DNA of 64,000 nucleotides, from contig NC_079213.1 of the NCBI RefSeq assembly GCF_029633865.1, positions 93,290,152 through 93,354,151 of the forward strand, read 5' to 3'. The stretch is from Lampris incognitus. Lineage: Eukaryota; Chordata; Actinopteri; Lampriformes; Lampridae. Below the pieces are notes generated by a model. That model worked only from the letters and a program-made list of their open reading frames with translations. It did not search any database and was not told the DNA's origin. This document shows positions 1-57,078 of the stretch, one piece after another. Both the position numbers and the translations under genes were made by a program. Position 1 is the stretch's first letter. Each line of letters starts with the position of its first letter.

Positions 1-157
1 AGGAAACCGGAGCCCCCGGAGGAAACCCACGCAGACACAGGGAGAACATGCAAACTCCACACAGAGGACAACCTGGGATGACCCACCACCCCGGGGCTCG
101 AACCCAAGACCTTCTTGCTGTGAGGCGACTGCGCTAACCACTGCGCCACCGTGCCGC
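1..157 (-). mobile_element. tRNA-derived SINE, family B, cut by the window edge
   Basis: Minus-strand copy: the tRNA-like head is at the right end, with an A-box-like CGCAGTGGTTAGCG and B-box GGTTCGAGCCC when reverse-complemented. The same body occurs at 5632-6054 and 15930-16413, with fragments at 29275 and 33848. It is a SINE head, not a tRNA gene. Confidence 0.8.
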
Positions 158-1060
158 CTTCTTCATCATAATCACCACAGTAAAAAGATGAATATGTTCT
201 ATTTGTTTGTCATTATCTCTGTCTTAAGGAGCAACTCAAGGCCATGTCTGACAGCAGATTGTGTACTAATCCATGCAACTACCTATGAAGATTAGCCCTT
301 AAATGAGTATCAGTATAAACAACACTTTAAAGGCTATTACAAGGTCTGAGAAAAACACTTTTGCGAATTCCCCCGTGAACATACGGACAAATGCCTTATC
401 CTGACTGCCCCCCTGTAATGGCACTAAATAAATGCAGGGATCGAGAAACAGCGAGGGAAGCCTGATTCTCTTCTGGGAGACACTGAAACAATTCTCTCCC
501 TCAGTAATCTATAACATCATCCCCTACAAAAACTGCATACATGACATACATTTTACAACTGAAATCTCTCTAAATCCCTTCTTGGCAATGCGCAGTTCAT
601 CTCATTAAGATGCCTTTGGGATGCCAAGGACTGATCCAGAAGCACGGAGCAGAACAGGGGAGCCTATCACTGCATGCTAATGAGAGAGAGAGGATCAAAC
701 CACAATTTGGGGTCTATCTCCTTGGAGAAGGACAAATACCAGGCTTACACAGACTTAAATCTAAGGACATCTTTGATTTTGTCTTGTGACATGACAACAG
801 CCTGAAAAAGAAGCCCATCCCTCCCTAATCTGGGTTCTTTATGTGCCGAACAGCTCCTGGAGAGACACTCACTCATTCACATACTCACACTTGGCTAGTC
901 CACGGGGGCATGCTGTGAGTAGTGATCATCTTAGTTATTAATTCTGGTGCAACAGTTTGCTTCCCTCCCCTGCAACTGACATTTGTTTCCAGTGATTTTG
1001 GGGTACCCAATGGGTATTTTTCTTGTAGTGGAGTTGCCAACACTGCTTTCACCAATCCTT

Positions 1061-1473
1061 TTTTTTGGGGGGAGGGCATTTTTTTCATCCCCAATTGTAC
1101 TTGGCCAATTAACCCACTCTTCAAAGCTGTCCCAGTCGCTGCTTCACCCCTTCTGCTGATCCGGGGAGGGCTGCAGACTACCACATGCCTCCTCCGATAC
1201 ATGTGGAGTCGCCAGCCGCTTCTTTTCACCTGACTGTGAGGAGTTTCACCAGGGGGACGTAGCACGTAGGAGGATCACACTATTCCCCCCAGTTCCCCCT
1301 CCCTAGGCGCTAGTGCAGTCACCAGGACACATACCCACATCCAGCTTCCCACCTGCAGACACAGCCAATTGTGTCTGTAGGGCCCGACCAAGCCGGAGGT
1401 AACACGGGGATTCGAACCGGCGAGCCCCGTGTTGGTAGGCAACGGAATAGACCACTACGCTACCCGGGTGCCC
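1061..1473 (-). mobile_element. tRNA-derived SINE, family A, full copy with 18-bp target duplication
   Basis: Head at the right end (GGGTAGCGTAGTGGTC then GGTTCGAATCC on the minus strand), T/G-rich tail at the left. Direct repeats flank it at 1043-1060 and 1474-1491, differing at one base. Other copies are at 9231, 10264, 13253, 17293, 40274 and 41085. Confidence 0.9.
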
Positions 1474-1559
1474 CTGCTTTCACTAATCCTTATGAGCCTC
1501 ATCTGTACAGAGCACATATAGAATAAGGTTAAGTGTCCACCAGAGGCCTCTTTAAAGAA

Positions 1560-2990
1560 AGCTCACGAGCACCAGAATAGACTGAAGAGGTCATTTAGAT
1601 GAGTGATGACATGTTTCTGTCAATAAAAGTTGTGTCCAGATGAACTGATTCAACTTTCTTTGGTTTTCTTACCTGGATTATTGAGCATGCATCAAGACAC
1701 TCACCTGCACTAGTGCTGGAGGTGAGCGCTTGTAATAATGTGTTAAAGGCAGGTGTTGAGTACCGAGAGGAGATGCCGCACAGATAGGTTTCATTACAAC
1801 ACAAATATTCCTCCTGGTTTCTCTTTACTCATGTGATGTTAATACTGAGGGAAGCCTCATATAGAACAGGGATTTCTGTCATCAGCACTTTTCATTGATT
1901 CATTTATAGTTTGTTCCAGTTCTTGTTCCTCTATTCTATTATTAGTCCAGGTTTTTCTACCCTAAAAAGTGTCTGGATATCAGAAACCGTAAGGCCTAGA
2001 CACACCAAGCTTGGTCAATAGGTCCCAACGCCCCCTCTGCTCAGTCACAAAAAAACAAACAAACAAACAAAAACAAAACAGCCTTTGCAGCTGTACAGAC
2101 TACATCTGTCACCAAATTACAATGCTGTGATTGCAACTATTCCCCAATCCTCTGTGAATAGTACACATGGCCAATGTAACTCTAGTTAATGCTCACAGTA
2201 ATTTGCATATGAAACTGATCATTGGGTTCGGTCGTTATGCCACTGTATTGTTTATAAGAGTGGCGATAACCGCAGTCAGTTTAGACTGAAAAGGTCGCTT
2301 AGAGGAGCGATGAAACGTTTCTCTCAATAAACGTGTTCAGATGAACTGATTCCACTTTTTGTGACCTTTGCAGCTATATTTGTCTTGTTTTGTTTTGTTT
2401 CTCTTTTCCACTTTGACAAAGTATTTCTAGTTATTTGCTCTCTGGTCCCGCCCCTCCTTCATTCTGATTGGCTGATGGAACTTGGACGTGACAGTGATGA
2501 GCCATGCACTTCAGTAATCGTTTTGTTTCAACTGTGGAAAGACAAGAAGTCTGGTCCCTGCAGCACGACCTTCCCATAGTCAAGTCAATTTTATTTGTAT
2601 AGCCCAATATCACAAATCACAATTTGCCTCAAGGGGCTTTACAGCAACACAACAGCCTGTCCTTAGACCCTCGCATTGGATAAGGAACAACTCCCTAAAA
2701 AGACCTTTAACAGGGAGAAAAAATAGGAAGAAACCTCAGGGAGAGCAATTAGATGCCTTTAAGTTGAGTGCTTCACATCCCGTACTGCATGGCAGGTCGG
2801 TTTCTGTCCCATAGAAAACGATACAAAAATACAGCGAGTGCTTTTTCACAGGCGAACACACAGTTTAAGTGGCCAAATCCTTGCTTGCTTGGGCTAAACA
2901 ACAGTAGGGCTCCACTTATGACCTGGTGTACATGTTTTTATACCCTTCAATAGATTTCAGTTTTTTGTGTCCAGTTGAACTGAAAATTAA
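1560..2990 (+). repeat. Unknown dispersed repeats, two segment types, with a LINE 3'-end-like piece
   Basis: 1580-1660 and 2290-2360 share a motif (GATGA-ACGTTTCT, AATAAA, CAGATGAACTGATTC) also found inverted at 40975-41080. 2125-2290 matches 41250-41400 inverted. 2430-2540 and 2810-2920 match 9836-9930 and 10030-10160. 2580-2760 (AATTTTATTTGTATAGCCC onward) resembles a common teleost LINE/SINE 3' end. No coding sequence is recognised; the LTR-like AATAAA suggests retroelement LTR relics. Confidence 0.5.
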
Positions 2991-2999
2991 TCATGTTTC

Positions 3000-4637
3000 T
3001 TAGTAACTTGCGTTAAGACGTGAATGGAGTCACATCAGTCGCATAACTTCCCATTTAAAAGTTATAGAATACATATTAAATATGTACAGCTGTACGGCGA
3101 AGAAAAGCAGCTTTAATGAGCAGAACACAGTGCTGCATATTTTCCATGAAACAGGGTTATTGCGCCGTTGAATATTATCTGTTGTAGGATTTCATCTACA
3201 GCTTTTCATTCCCCAAACCGAGAGGGCAGAAGGTACTCTGTACTTACAATGAGCCCCAGATCCCAGGGGCCCTTCAGAGACCACAAATCACTCATATAAT
3301 CTCAGAGAGCTGGCGAAGAGGGCAGGGAAAATAGCTGTAAAAGTTCACAGAGATCAAATTATACTGAAATGAAAGAATTCAAAGTTGGCCCCACATCTTG
3401 TACATTGACCGGATGAGTTTGACTCTGTTCAACAGATAAAGGGGCAGGGTTACAGCATTTGGGCCTGGCAACCCTAAAATACCTTTGCTTTGAGGCCATA
3501 TTGGGCCGCTGGTGTTCAATGAAATGAAATGTCCATCTGCACTGCTTTGCAATGTCTTAAAAAAAATTTTTTTTTAATATTGAAAATAAAAAACCACAGC
3601 ACATTGGCAATAACATTCAAGATTTCACATATTACGTACAAAGTAAGTCCAAGACATATTGCCAGATAATTTATGCGGGGAAACAACCAGATTGGGGGAT
3701 CCGAGATTATATCCAGGATATCTCTTTTACTCCATTATCCTCTTTCTTCATCATTTTCTCCAACAGTCTCTCTCTTTCTCTCTGAAATCCTTCCTTCATG
3801 TAAAATTAATTTTAAACGGCCCTGTTTGGGGTCAGAATCAAAACAGGATGTTTAATCCTGGTTGCACTCGCCAAAATGAACCAATATTAGAATAAATAAC
3901 ATTTTCCGCTAAAAATAATTTTGGAGATACAGCCTCATTGTATCTCAAGGGGAAAAAAGGCTAATACACCACTACATTTGTGCTATTCCCCAAGCTGATA
4001 TTTCATAGCTAAGAGTACCTGTAAAGTGTTTTGGAGGGCATGAAAAAATGCAGAACAAGCATAGTGGATAGTTGAGGATTTATCAGTAGTGGTTGTACAT
4101 TCATTTGCTTCGGCCGGATTTGCTGTAGAAGGGAATCTTTGAAATTAAAGTCTCCTTTGATTTTGATAGTCCATTGGTCACTGCTCCGTGACAGCCATGG
4201 CTCCAGGACAGGACAGTGAAATAAGCTGCTTCACACTACAGTGTACAGGATTTACTTTTCTTTAAAGCAAACTGTGGTCCGATTCATTCATTAAGGCTTA
4301 CTTGACTCAGACCACTAATATTGAGATAAATCAATCAAATACGCCAACATATTTGATGGTCTTTGGCCAAGGGGAGGCAATTTATGGTCAGTATTTCTCC
4401 AAAGGTTTACCTTGACTCGTGAGCCTTCCCTCAACCTTCACCACTGACAACAAGCAACCAACATGGCCCATCCTACCTGATCCAGCGGTGTGGATGAATC
4501 CGAGGGAAATGTTAAAGCGTACTTCAATTCAGAGCCAAATTCACACCATGGTATCAGCCACATTCACAGCGGCAAAGAGGACTGGAAGGGGACATGGGCT
4601 CATTTGACCAGTCAAAACTCAACATCCAGGACCAACA
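3000..4637. other. matk 3' flank, probably including its 3' UTR; no other gene
   Basis: Single-copy-looking AT-rich sequence without a recognisable gene. A minus-strand ATTAAA at 3573-3578 is one possible poly(A) signal for matk, giving about 1 kb of 3' UTR, but several weaker hexamers exist and none can be preferred with confidence. Confidence 0.4.
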
Positions 4638-28175
<23,538 letters not shown>

Positions 28176-28223
28176 CTTCAGCGGGCTTGGCCGGTAGGGA
28201 TGCTGGCAAGCTCAAGTCGACGC
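28176..28223 (-). other. matk: matk 5' UTR part of the start-codon exon
   Basis: The exon carrying the matk start codon begins after a pyrimidine-rich CTCTCGTAG acceptor at 28224-28226 and contributes 48 untranslated bases before ATG (28173-28175). Only nine coding bases lie in it before the donor GTAAGA. A noncoding first exon must lie upstream; a plausible donor (CTCAG/GTAATG) ends at 28432 in a GC-richer stretch (about 28430-28600), but no transcript supports this choice. Confidence 0.55.
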
Positions 28224-28857
28224 CTACGAGAGGAACACACGTTTCTGTCCGGGTGACCTTCTTGGTAGTGTACCGTCAGTACAACGCAGCTCGCAGTCAG
28301 TGAGACGACGGGCTACCGAGGATGGTGAACGCAGAACGGTGGACGCAATGCTTCTCCCCACAGTCCCAGTCTCAATATGTCTGTCTCTCTCCCCACAGCC
28401 CCAGTCACTCATGCATCTCTGTGTCCATTACCTGAGGCTCAAGTGGCCGGCCGCTTAATGACGGTGTACAGCCACATCGTTGCAGATGCAGGTTAGTTGC
28501 CCCCCCCCTTTTTTTCTTTGTTTTGCCCACCGCGAATTTCCGGTAAAACTGTAACCGTTAATATGCAACAGCCGTTTCTTCGTTCCGCGGCTTACAGCGG
28601 TGTTAAGTCGCTGTCCACCCGCCCCGGATGCAGCAGCAGAATCCCCTGTGACGTTTTGTGTTTGTTATGAACAAAAAGGGAACTATGACCAACAAATATT
28701 TCCTCTTGCGGGTGTTGTTCACAGCTATTTGTCATCGTTTAAGGATGAACTATACACCACCAAGTCGCCTCCGCTGTGGTCTGACGTGTTCATGAGGGGT
28801 TTTGTGTGTGTGAACTCTTCAACAAGCACCTTATATGCAACGAGGGGTTCGTCTGAT
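28224..28857. promoter_or_regulatory. matk: matk upstream region
   Basis: GC-richer stretch just 5' of the start-codon exon; likely contains the first noncoding exon and promoter of matk. A plus-strand frame at 28600-28884 has no recognisable domain and is not called as a gene. Confidence 0.4.
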
Positions 28858-29206
28858 ACCGCCGTGTTGGTATTGTTCCCATGACATCATAATGAACGTT
28901 AGGCCAGGACCATCATTGCAACTGACCAATCACGTTGTTGCACTGTCGCGCCTTTGCGACTCGGGAGTGAAAGATGGTTGTGGGTTAAATTTAGGGTAAA
29001 CTAAATGTTAGGTTGAGGTTGGCTATCTGTTAAGGTTAGGGTAAGCTAAGTTTTAGGTTAAGGTCAGGGTCAGGTTAGGTTAGCTTTGGTAATTTCCCAG
29101 TCTTATTTCCCAATGTCGCAAAGGCACACCACAACAACGTCATAGGTCAGCTGCAATGACGGTGCTGAAGATCATAATTATGATGTGGGAACAATAACAC
29201 GGCGGT
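28858..29206. mobile_element. MITE with ~110-bp imperfect inverted repeats
   Basis: The ends (ACCGCCGTGTT at 28858, AACACGGCGGT ending 29206) and inner blocks (TTGTTCCCA, CATCATAAT, CGTTGTTG, GCCTTTGCGAC) recur inverted. The centre is rich in GGTTAGG-like units. No clear target duplication and no coding. It sits between the zfr2 poly(A) site and the matk promoter. Confidence 0.7.
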
Positions 29207-29274
29207 TGAGAGGAGGAACCGCTCACTGTAAACGACCCTTTTAATCACCTGACGGTATAAATTTTGGTTATTCA

Positions 29275-29372
29275 TTCATTGTCCAAACCGCTTATCCTTA
29301 CTCAGGGTGGCGGGAATGCTGGAGCCTATCCCAGCAGTCACTGGACGGCAGGCGGGGAGACACCCTGGACTG
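29275..29372 (-). mobile_element. SINE family B fragment
   Basis: Only the tail-side ~100 bases (CCAAACCGCTTATCCTTACTC to GACACCCTGGAC, given by ends) of family B are present, next to the zfr2 poly(A) signal. Confidence 0.75.
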
Positions 29373-29435
29373 ACTGGTCCAATTTGTAATTTTATAAATC
29401 AGCAGAGCTTCGAAAACACATTTGGTTTAAAAGTA

Positions 29436-29441
29436 TTTATT
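29436..29441 (-). terminator. zfr2: Probable zfr2 poly(A) signal
   Basis: AATAAA on the minus strand (TTTATT on plus) lies about 2 kb downstream of the zfr2 stop codon and just before the SINE fragment at 29275-29372. It would give a 3' UTR of roughly 2 kb (29.4-31.42 kb), a stretch with no other gene. No transcript evidence. Confidence 0.35.
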
Positions 29442-30999
29442 TCCCCGTAAGTGTAGGCAGCACTACAAAGACATTCAAATAATGGGACAGCAACGTTCAC
29501 ACTTGGTTTAACGATACAAAACTGATTGCAACGGCCTCAAAACGAAAACAAACGTCTATTATGTTTCTTAATAAATGAAATCAAACTAAAAAACAAAAAA
29601 AATGCACTTTCTCACATAAAACCTTTCAACCAAGGGGCTGTGCAATTCTCTTTCCATCCAACCAACATCTTTGTTGAGATCGTAAAATGTTGTATGACAG
29701 TAGCGACTCAAATGTTCCCCTTAAACAGAACCTTCAGTCTTATGAAATCGAAATGACATCACATTGCAGGCACAAGGAATAAAGTCAAAGCCCAGCAACC
29801 CCTTGATTGGGACAGTAGATTTTCAGTCATACGTTTTTCTGTCCAAAATCATCTTCTCTGCAAACCATACCACAAAAGAAAACGATTGCTAGGTATGTCC
29901 AAATGATGAAATTACGGCTGCATATAGTAACATTGTCGTTAAGTGCTCCATTCCCTCAGCATGCTCGACTGTGCAACATAAGACTCCTCTCGAGAGACAT
30001 AAAATTTCAGGGTATCATCTCCACAAAAATCTTTTATATTTTCCAAGTGCGACTGGATCTTGCACGGGACAGAAATATCTTTGCAGGTCTCAATACATGA
30101 CCTTGTTTGAAAGACAATTTTATATCATTGTGTCGTTTTCCAGGGTAGGATAGGATGGGGATTTCGGGGGGGGGGGTTAAAAGTTTTTGTCTTCGATGTT
30201 CCACTTTTTAAACTGTTCTGAATAATAATAATAATAAACAAACAAAGAAGACCATCAGAACTCAACACAGGTCGAGAAAAGGACTCACGAGAGGAGGAAG
30301 AGGGCATGAAAGGTCAAGGAAAGACTGTTCTGGTGCACCCAGTTTCCCCACCCCAACCAACAGCATGTCTCCATTAGTCTGAATATGAATCTGTATTTTA
30401 GGCTCATTGAGCATCAACAGTTTGAAAATCCTTTACATTGTGAATCGTCTCTTACATTGGAAAGCAGTTTCAAAGTGACTACGCACCTGTGCTCCTTTTC
30501 CTTAAACCAGGAAACGTCTCTTGTGAACTATGACACATACACTGCGATGCTATAGCGACTGCTGCTGAGAAGTCAAATGACAAAACTGGCCAGGGCAGCA
30601 GTAGGGATTCAAGCTCTTCTCTAAAGAGACAAGCCGAACATAAAGCTAGAAGTACAGATGATTAAATTGTATTTGAGGATTCGTTACCAGACTGCTTCCA
30701 AATCATCGAAATAAGCAACAAGGTAATAGCAGCTGGTACAGCTGGTGTAAATGAACATGAAGGGAGGGGAGGGGTGGTCAGTAGCTATATTGTGCAAGTT
30801 TCCCAGAACATTGGTTCTCCACCTGGAGTGTTACCAGATGGCTGTGGAGAAAAAAATAAAATATCTTTTAGACTGGGGAATGGTTTATACATTACATCAC
30901 CTGTATCAGTGATATAATTTGCCTTAGAATAGTTCTGAGTGTGTTTGTCAGAGTCAAAGTGTGTGTGCACATGAGGTGCTGTTATTTCAATAAATCTAA

Positions 31000-31120
31000 A
31001 AACACTAATTAAAGCTAAATGTCCCAGTGCTATTTTGGGGGGGGGGGGGGGTGTCAGCCTGATTATTCTGGGGGGGGTCCCTAACTCAAAAAAGATTGAG
31101 AAACACTGTCCTAGAAATGG
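31000..31120. repeat. G-run pair and possible decayed transposon end in the zfr2 3' UTR
   Basis: Two G runs (about 31037-31051 and 31070-31077) bracket a short spacer, followed by AAAAGATTGAGAAACACTG, a phrase often seen at ends of fish hAT-like elements. Weak evidence. Confidence 0.25.
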
Positions 31121-31424
31121 AATGATGAAATTATTCGCTCCATCCAAACCTCTTTTGACAAAAACTTGTAGCCAATCTCAAGCACACTAAGTACATCCGC
31201 AGTAAATAACGGAGAAAGAATTACAGTACAGATCCCCCCCAGCTTTCAGCCACCTCCCTCCAACATTCGATCCTCTCCATTCGAGGGCAGACACACAACG
31301 AGTCAGTAATATTCATATTTGTATACCTGTGTTAAGATTATTTCTCAAGATAAAAAAATTTTTTTTAAAGATGGGACATTCTACCAGTCTCTACACTAGC
31401 AAAGACATCACTCTGAGGCAGAGG

Positions 31425-50890
<19,466 letters not shown>

Positions 50891-51010
50891 CTTGGCGTCT
50901 CCTGTACAGCACGGCGGAGAGGGCGGTAATAAGCCAAACGTCACGTGTGCGCGTCAATCACTTTCGCTCCGCCGTTAACTCCTGAGGTGCCGACGTGCTG
51001 TGTCCCCAAA

Positions 51011-54254
<3,244 letters not shown>

Positions 54255-54500
54255 GGATAAGAGCCATGTGACCTACACTCAGACCCCAAACTGTGATGCA
54301 TGAAGGTGAGTTAATTGAGAGAGAGAAAAAAGCTTGCATAACATTGAATTTCCCATATAGGTTTATTCGCATGTTCCCGCCTCTTTCGTGTCATTATGGA
54401 GGAGCCGTGCAACTGACTGTCTGTTTAGCGCATACTTGGACTGGTTGGACAATGTAAATGGACATCATTGATAAATACAGCTTTTCGTTGTGCCCCTCCA
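54255..54500 (+). promoter_or_regulatory. atcay: Possible atcay 5' UTR exon and short intron
   Basis: A consensus donor (ATGAAG/GTGAGT) at about 54305 and a pyrimidine-rich acceptor (GTGCCCCTCCAG) ending at 54500 could bound a ~195-bp intron in the 5' UTR, placing the first exon near a GGATAAGAG / CATGTG stretch. The start codon would be 24 bases after the acceptor. This is inferred from splice-site shape only; the true transcription start may lie further upstream. Confidence 0.3.
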
Positions 54501-54524
54501 GGCCCCTGCGCTTCCCTCCCTGGG

Positions 54525-55407
54525 ATGGGCACCAGAGAGGCGACTCTACGAATGGACAACATGGAAGTGAAAGATGAGTGGCAGGACGAAGACTTTCCCA
54601 GGTGGGATTTTCTTATTTGCGTCTGTTCATCATCTTTGTTTGTTTGGGGTTTTTCCCCCCCACTACTTTATCCAAGGTGAAATTCTTCCTCTGCATTCAA
54701 CTCATCCTAGCTGTGTAGCTAGGAGCAGCGGGCAGCCGCTGTGCAGCGCCCGGGGACCAACTCCAGTTTGTCTTGCCATGCCTCGGTCAGGGGGCACAGA
54801 CGGTAGTAATAACCCTAACATGCATGTCTTTCTGATGGTGTTCATCTGTTCATCATCCATCCATCTCTGTCCTTGTTCCTGTCTGCAGATCAAATAGCAC
54901 GGTCATATATCAACATAGTCTGTTGATGTGTTCCTCATCTTCATAACGCTTTTCTTTAACTATTTTGTGGGAGCAAGAGGTATGTGTGCTTGTGGAATCT
55001 CTTCTGGCTGTGTGTGTGTATTCAGTGCAAGTGGGCATAAAAAAGATTTTGTTCTAAGAGTGTTTTTTTATTCTTTTTCATTAATTATACATTTGATTTA
55101 TGCATTGCTTCCACAACACGATTTCTAGGTTTTGCTGAGTAGATCTTAAAGAACCAGTATTTTATTTTCATTTTTGGCTTCAACTTTATTATATGCTAAT
55201 TCAACATTATGTTGTAATGCAGCAACACAGCTACAGTTATCCTAGTAGTTATTAGCAATAATAATAATAATAATAATGGATTACATCTATGTGCTTTATC
55301 TAGACATCCAAAGTGCTTATGAATATGAATGAATGAATGAATGAATGCCTTTATTTGTCATTGCACAGCTGTACAATGAAATTAATTACAACTCCCCAGT
55401 GGTACAA

Positions 55408-55463
<56 letters not shown>

Positions 55464-55679
55464 ACACGGATACTGGAAAAAAGATTTTAATGCATAGTAG
55501 TACAAGCCTGTTTCGTGCGTCTCGCACTCATCAGCTGCTAATGAGTGCGCACGAAACAGGCCTGTATTACTATGCATTAAAATCTTTTTTTCCTGTATCT
55601 GTGTTGATATTCTGCTCCTCATTAGTTGAGCACTCAACACCATTGACGGTTTCGGGAAATTTCGGGAAAAAACGCAATA

Positions 55680-55766
<87 letters not shown>

Positions 55767-56992
55767 AAACAGTCAAAATACAAATGCAAATTAAGTGCAA
55801 CTCCCCAGTGGTTCAAAATTTGTAAAAAAAAATAATATATATATATATATATATAAATAGTCAAAATACAAATACAAATGGACACATTTGCAGCACAATC
55901 AACATATAATGCATGTATAAGTGTACAAATAAGTGTAATATCGATTACACTAGATAAATAGTCTGTGTATCGCGCTAACCTGAGTGAGTGAATGAATGGG
56001 TGAATGAATGAATGAATGAATGAATGAATGAACGAACGAATTAATTAATTAATAACAAATGCATGGTTATGAATACATAATCTGGGCACAGTGGCCCAGT
56101 GGTTAGCACTGTTGTCTCACAGCAAGAAAGTCCTGGATTCGAACCCCAGGCCGACCCAGGTCCTCTCTGTGTGGAGTTTGCATTTTTCTCCCTGTGTCTG
56201 TGTGGGTTTCCTCCGGGTGCTCCGGTTTCCTCCCACCATCAAAAAGACATGCATGTTAGGGTTAATACTCCTGTCTGTGCCCCTGGACAAGGCAATGGAC
56301 AAAAAGAACTGGAGTTGGTCCCCGGGCGCTGCACCACAGCTGCCCACCGCTCCTAGTGTGTGTATAGAGGATGGGCTAAATGCAGGGAATGAATTTCATT
56401 GTATGTATGTATATGTACAGTTACAATAAAGTGTCTTCCAACATGGTTATTTTTCCTTGCCGTGCCAGTCCATGCCTCTCTTTCCATGTGAGAGAGTTGA
56501 TGCTGAAGCGGTACAGTCACTGCCTGTTTCTACCGCTGCTTTCCCAGAGTCCCTTTTGCAAACCCCATTATAATACTCATTACTCACTTCAGCAAAATGA
56601 GCAGATCTTTTCTCAGTATGAAAGCCTAGACAGGTAAAGTTGGGCTTTTACTAGTGTATCTAAATTGATAACGTGCTATTGCAATGTTATTTATTTATAT
56701 ATTTATTGCATTGGTTACTTATTAAATGGAGCATGTGGCGGTAAGCTTAATTGTTATGTGGCAATGACAGGTTGCAGAACAATATACAGCAAGGGTAAAT
56801 GAAAATGACTGTTGAACATGGTGGCATGGTAATCTTCTCAATATGGACATATTATCTGGTGGCCCCTCATCATTCATCAAGATGAAACAATTCAATCCTC
56901 ATTCAGCACAATAAGCAAGCAAATGAGGCAGCGGGTCTAAGGTTTTCCAATATGAGAGCGATAGAGAGAAAGAGAGAGCAATAAAGAGAGCA

Positions 56993-57078
<86 letters not shown>

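Larger units (their letters stand above)
55410..55762. repeat. (TA)n tracts flanking the palindrome, the second running into (CA)n
   Basis: (TA)n at about 55411-55461 and 55690-55731, then (CA)n to 55762. They bracket the Penelope-like palindrome and its flank, suggesting insertion at a TA-rich site or growth of the repeat from the element end. Confidence 0.85.

Noticed and set aside
1061-1473. tRNA gene from the A-box and B-box at the SINE heads
   Set aside because: No complete acceptor stem; the tRNA-like part is fused to a repeated body with target duplications.
28600-28884. Plus-strand 94-codon frame upstream of matk
   Set aside because: No recognisable domain and partly overlaps the MITE end.
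29000-29090. Interstitial telomere repeat
   Set aside because: Units are irregular GTTAGG-like variants lying at the centre of a MITE, not a TTAGGG array.
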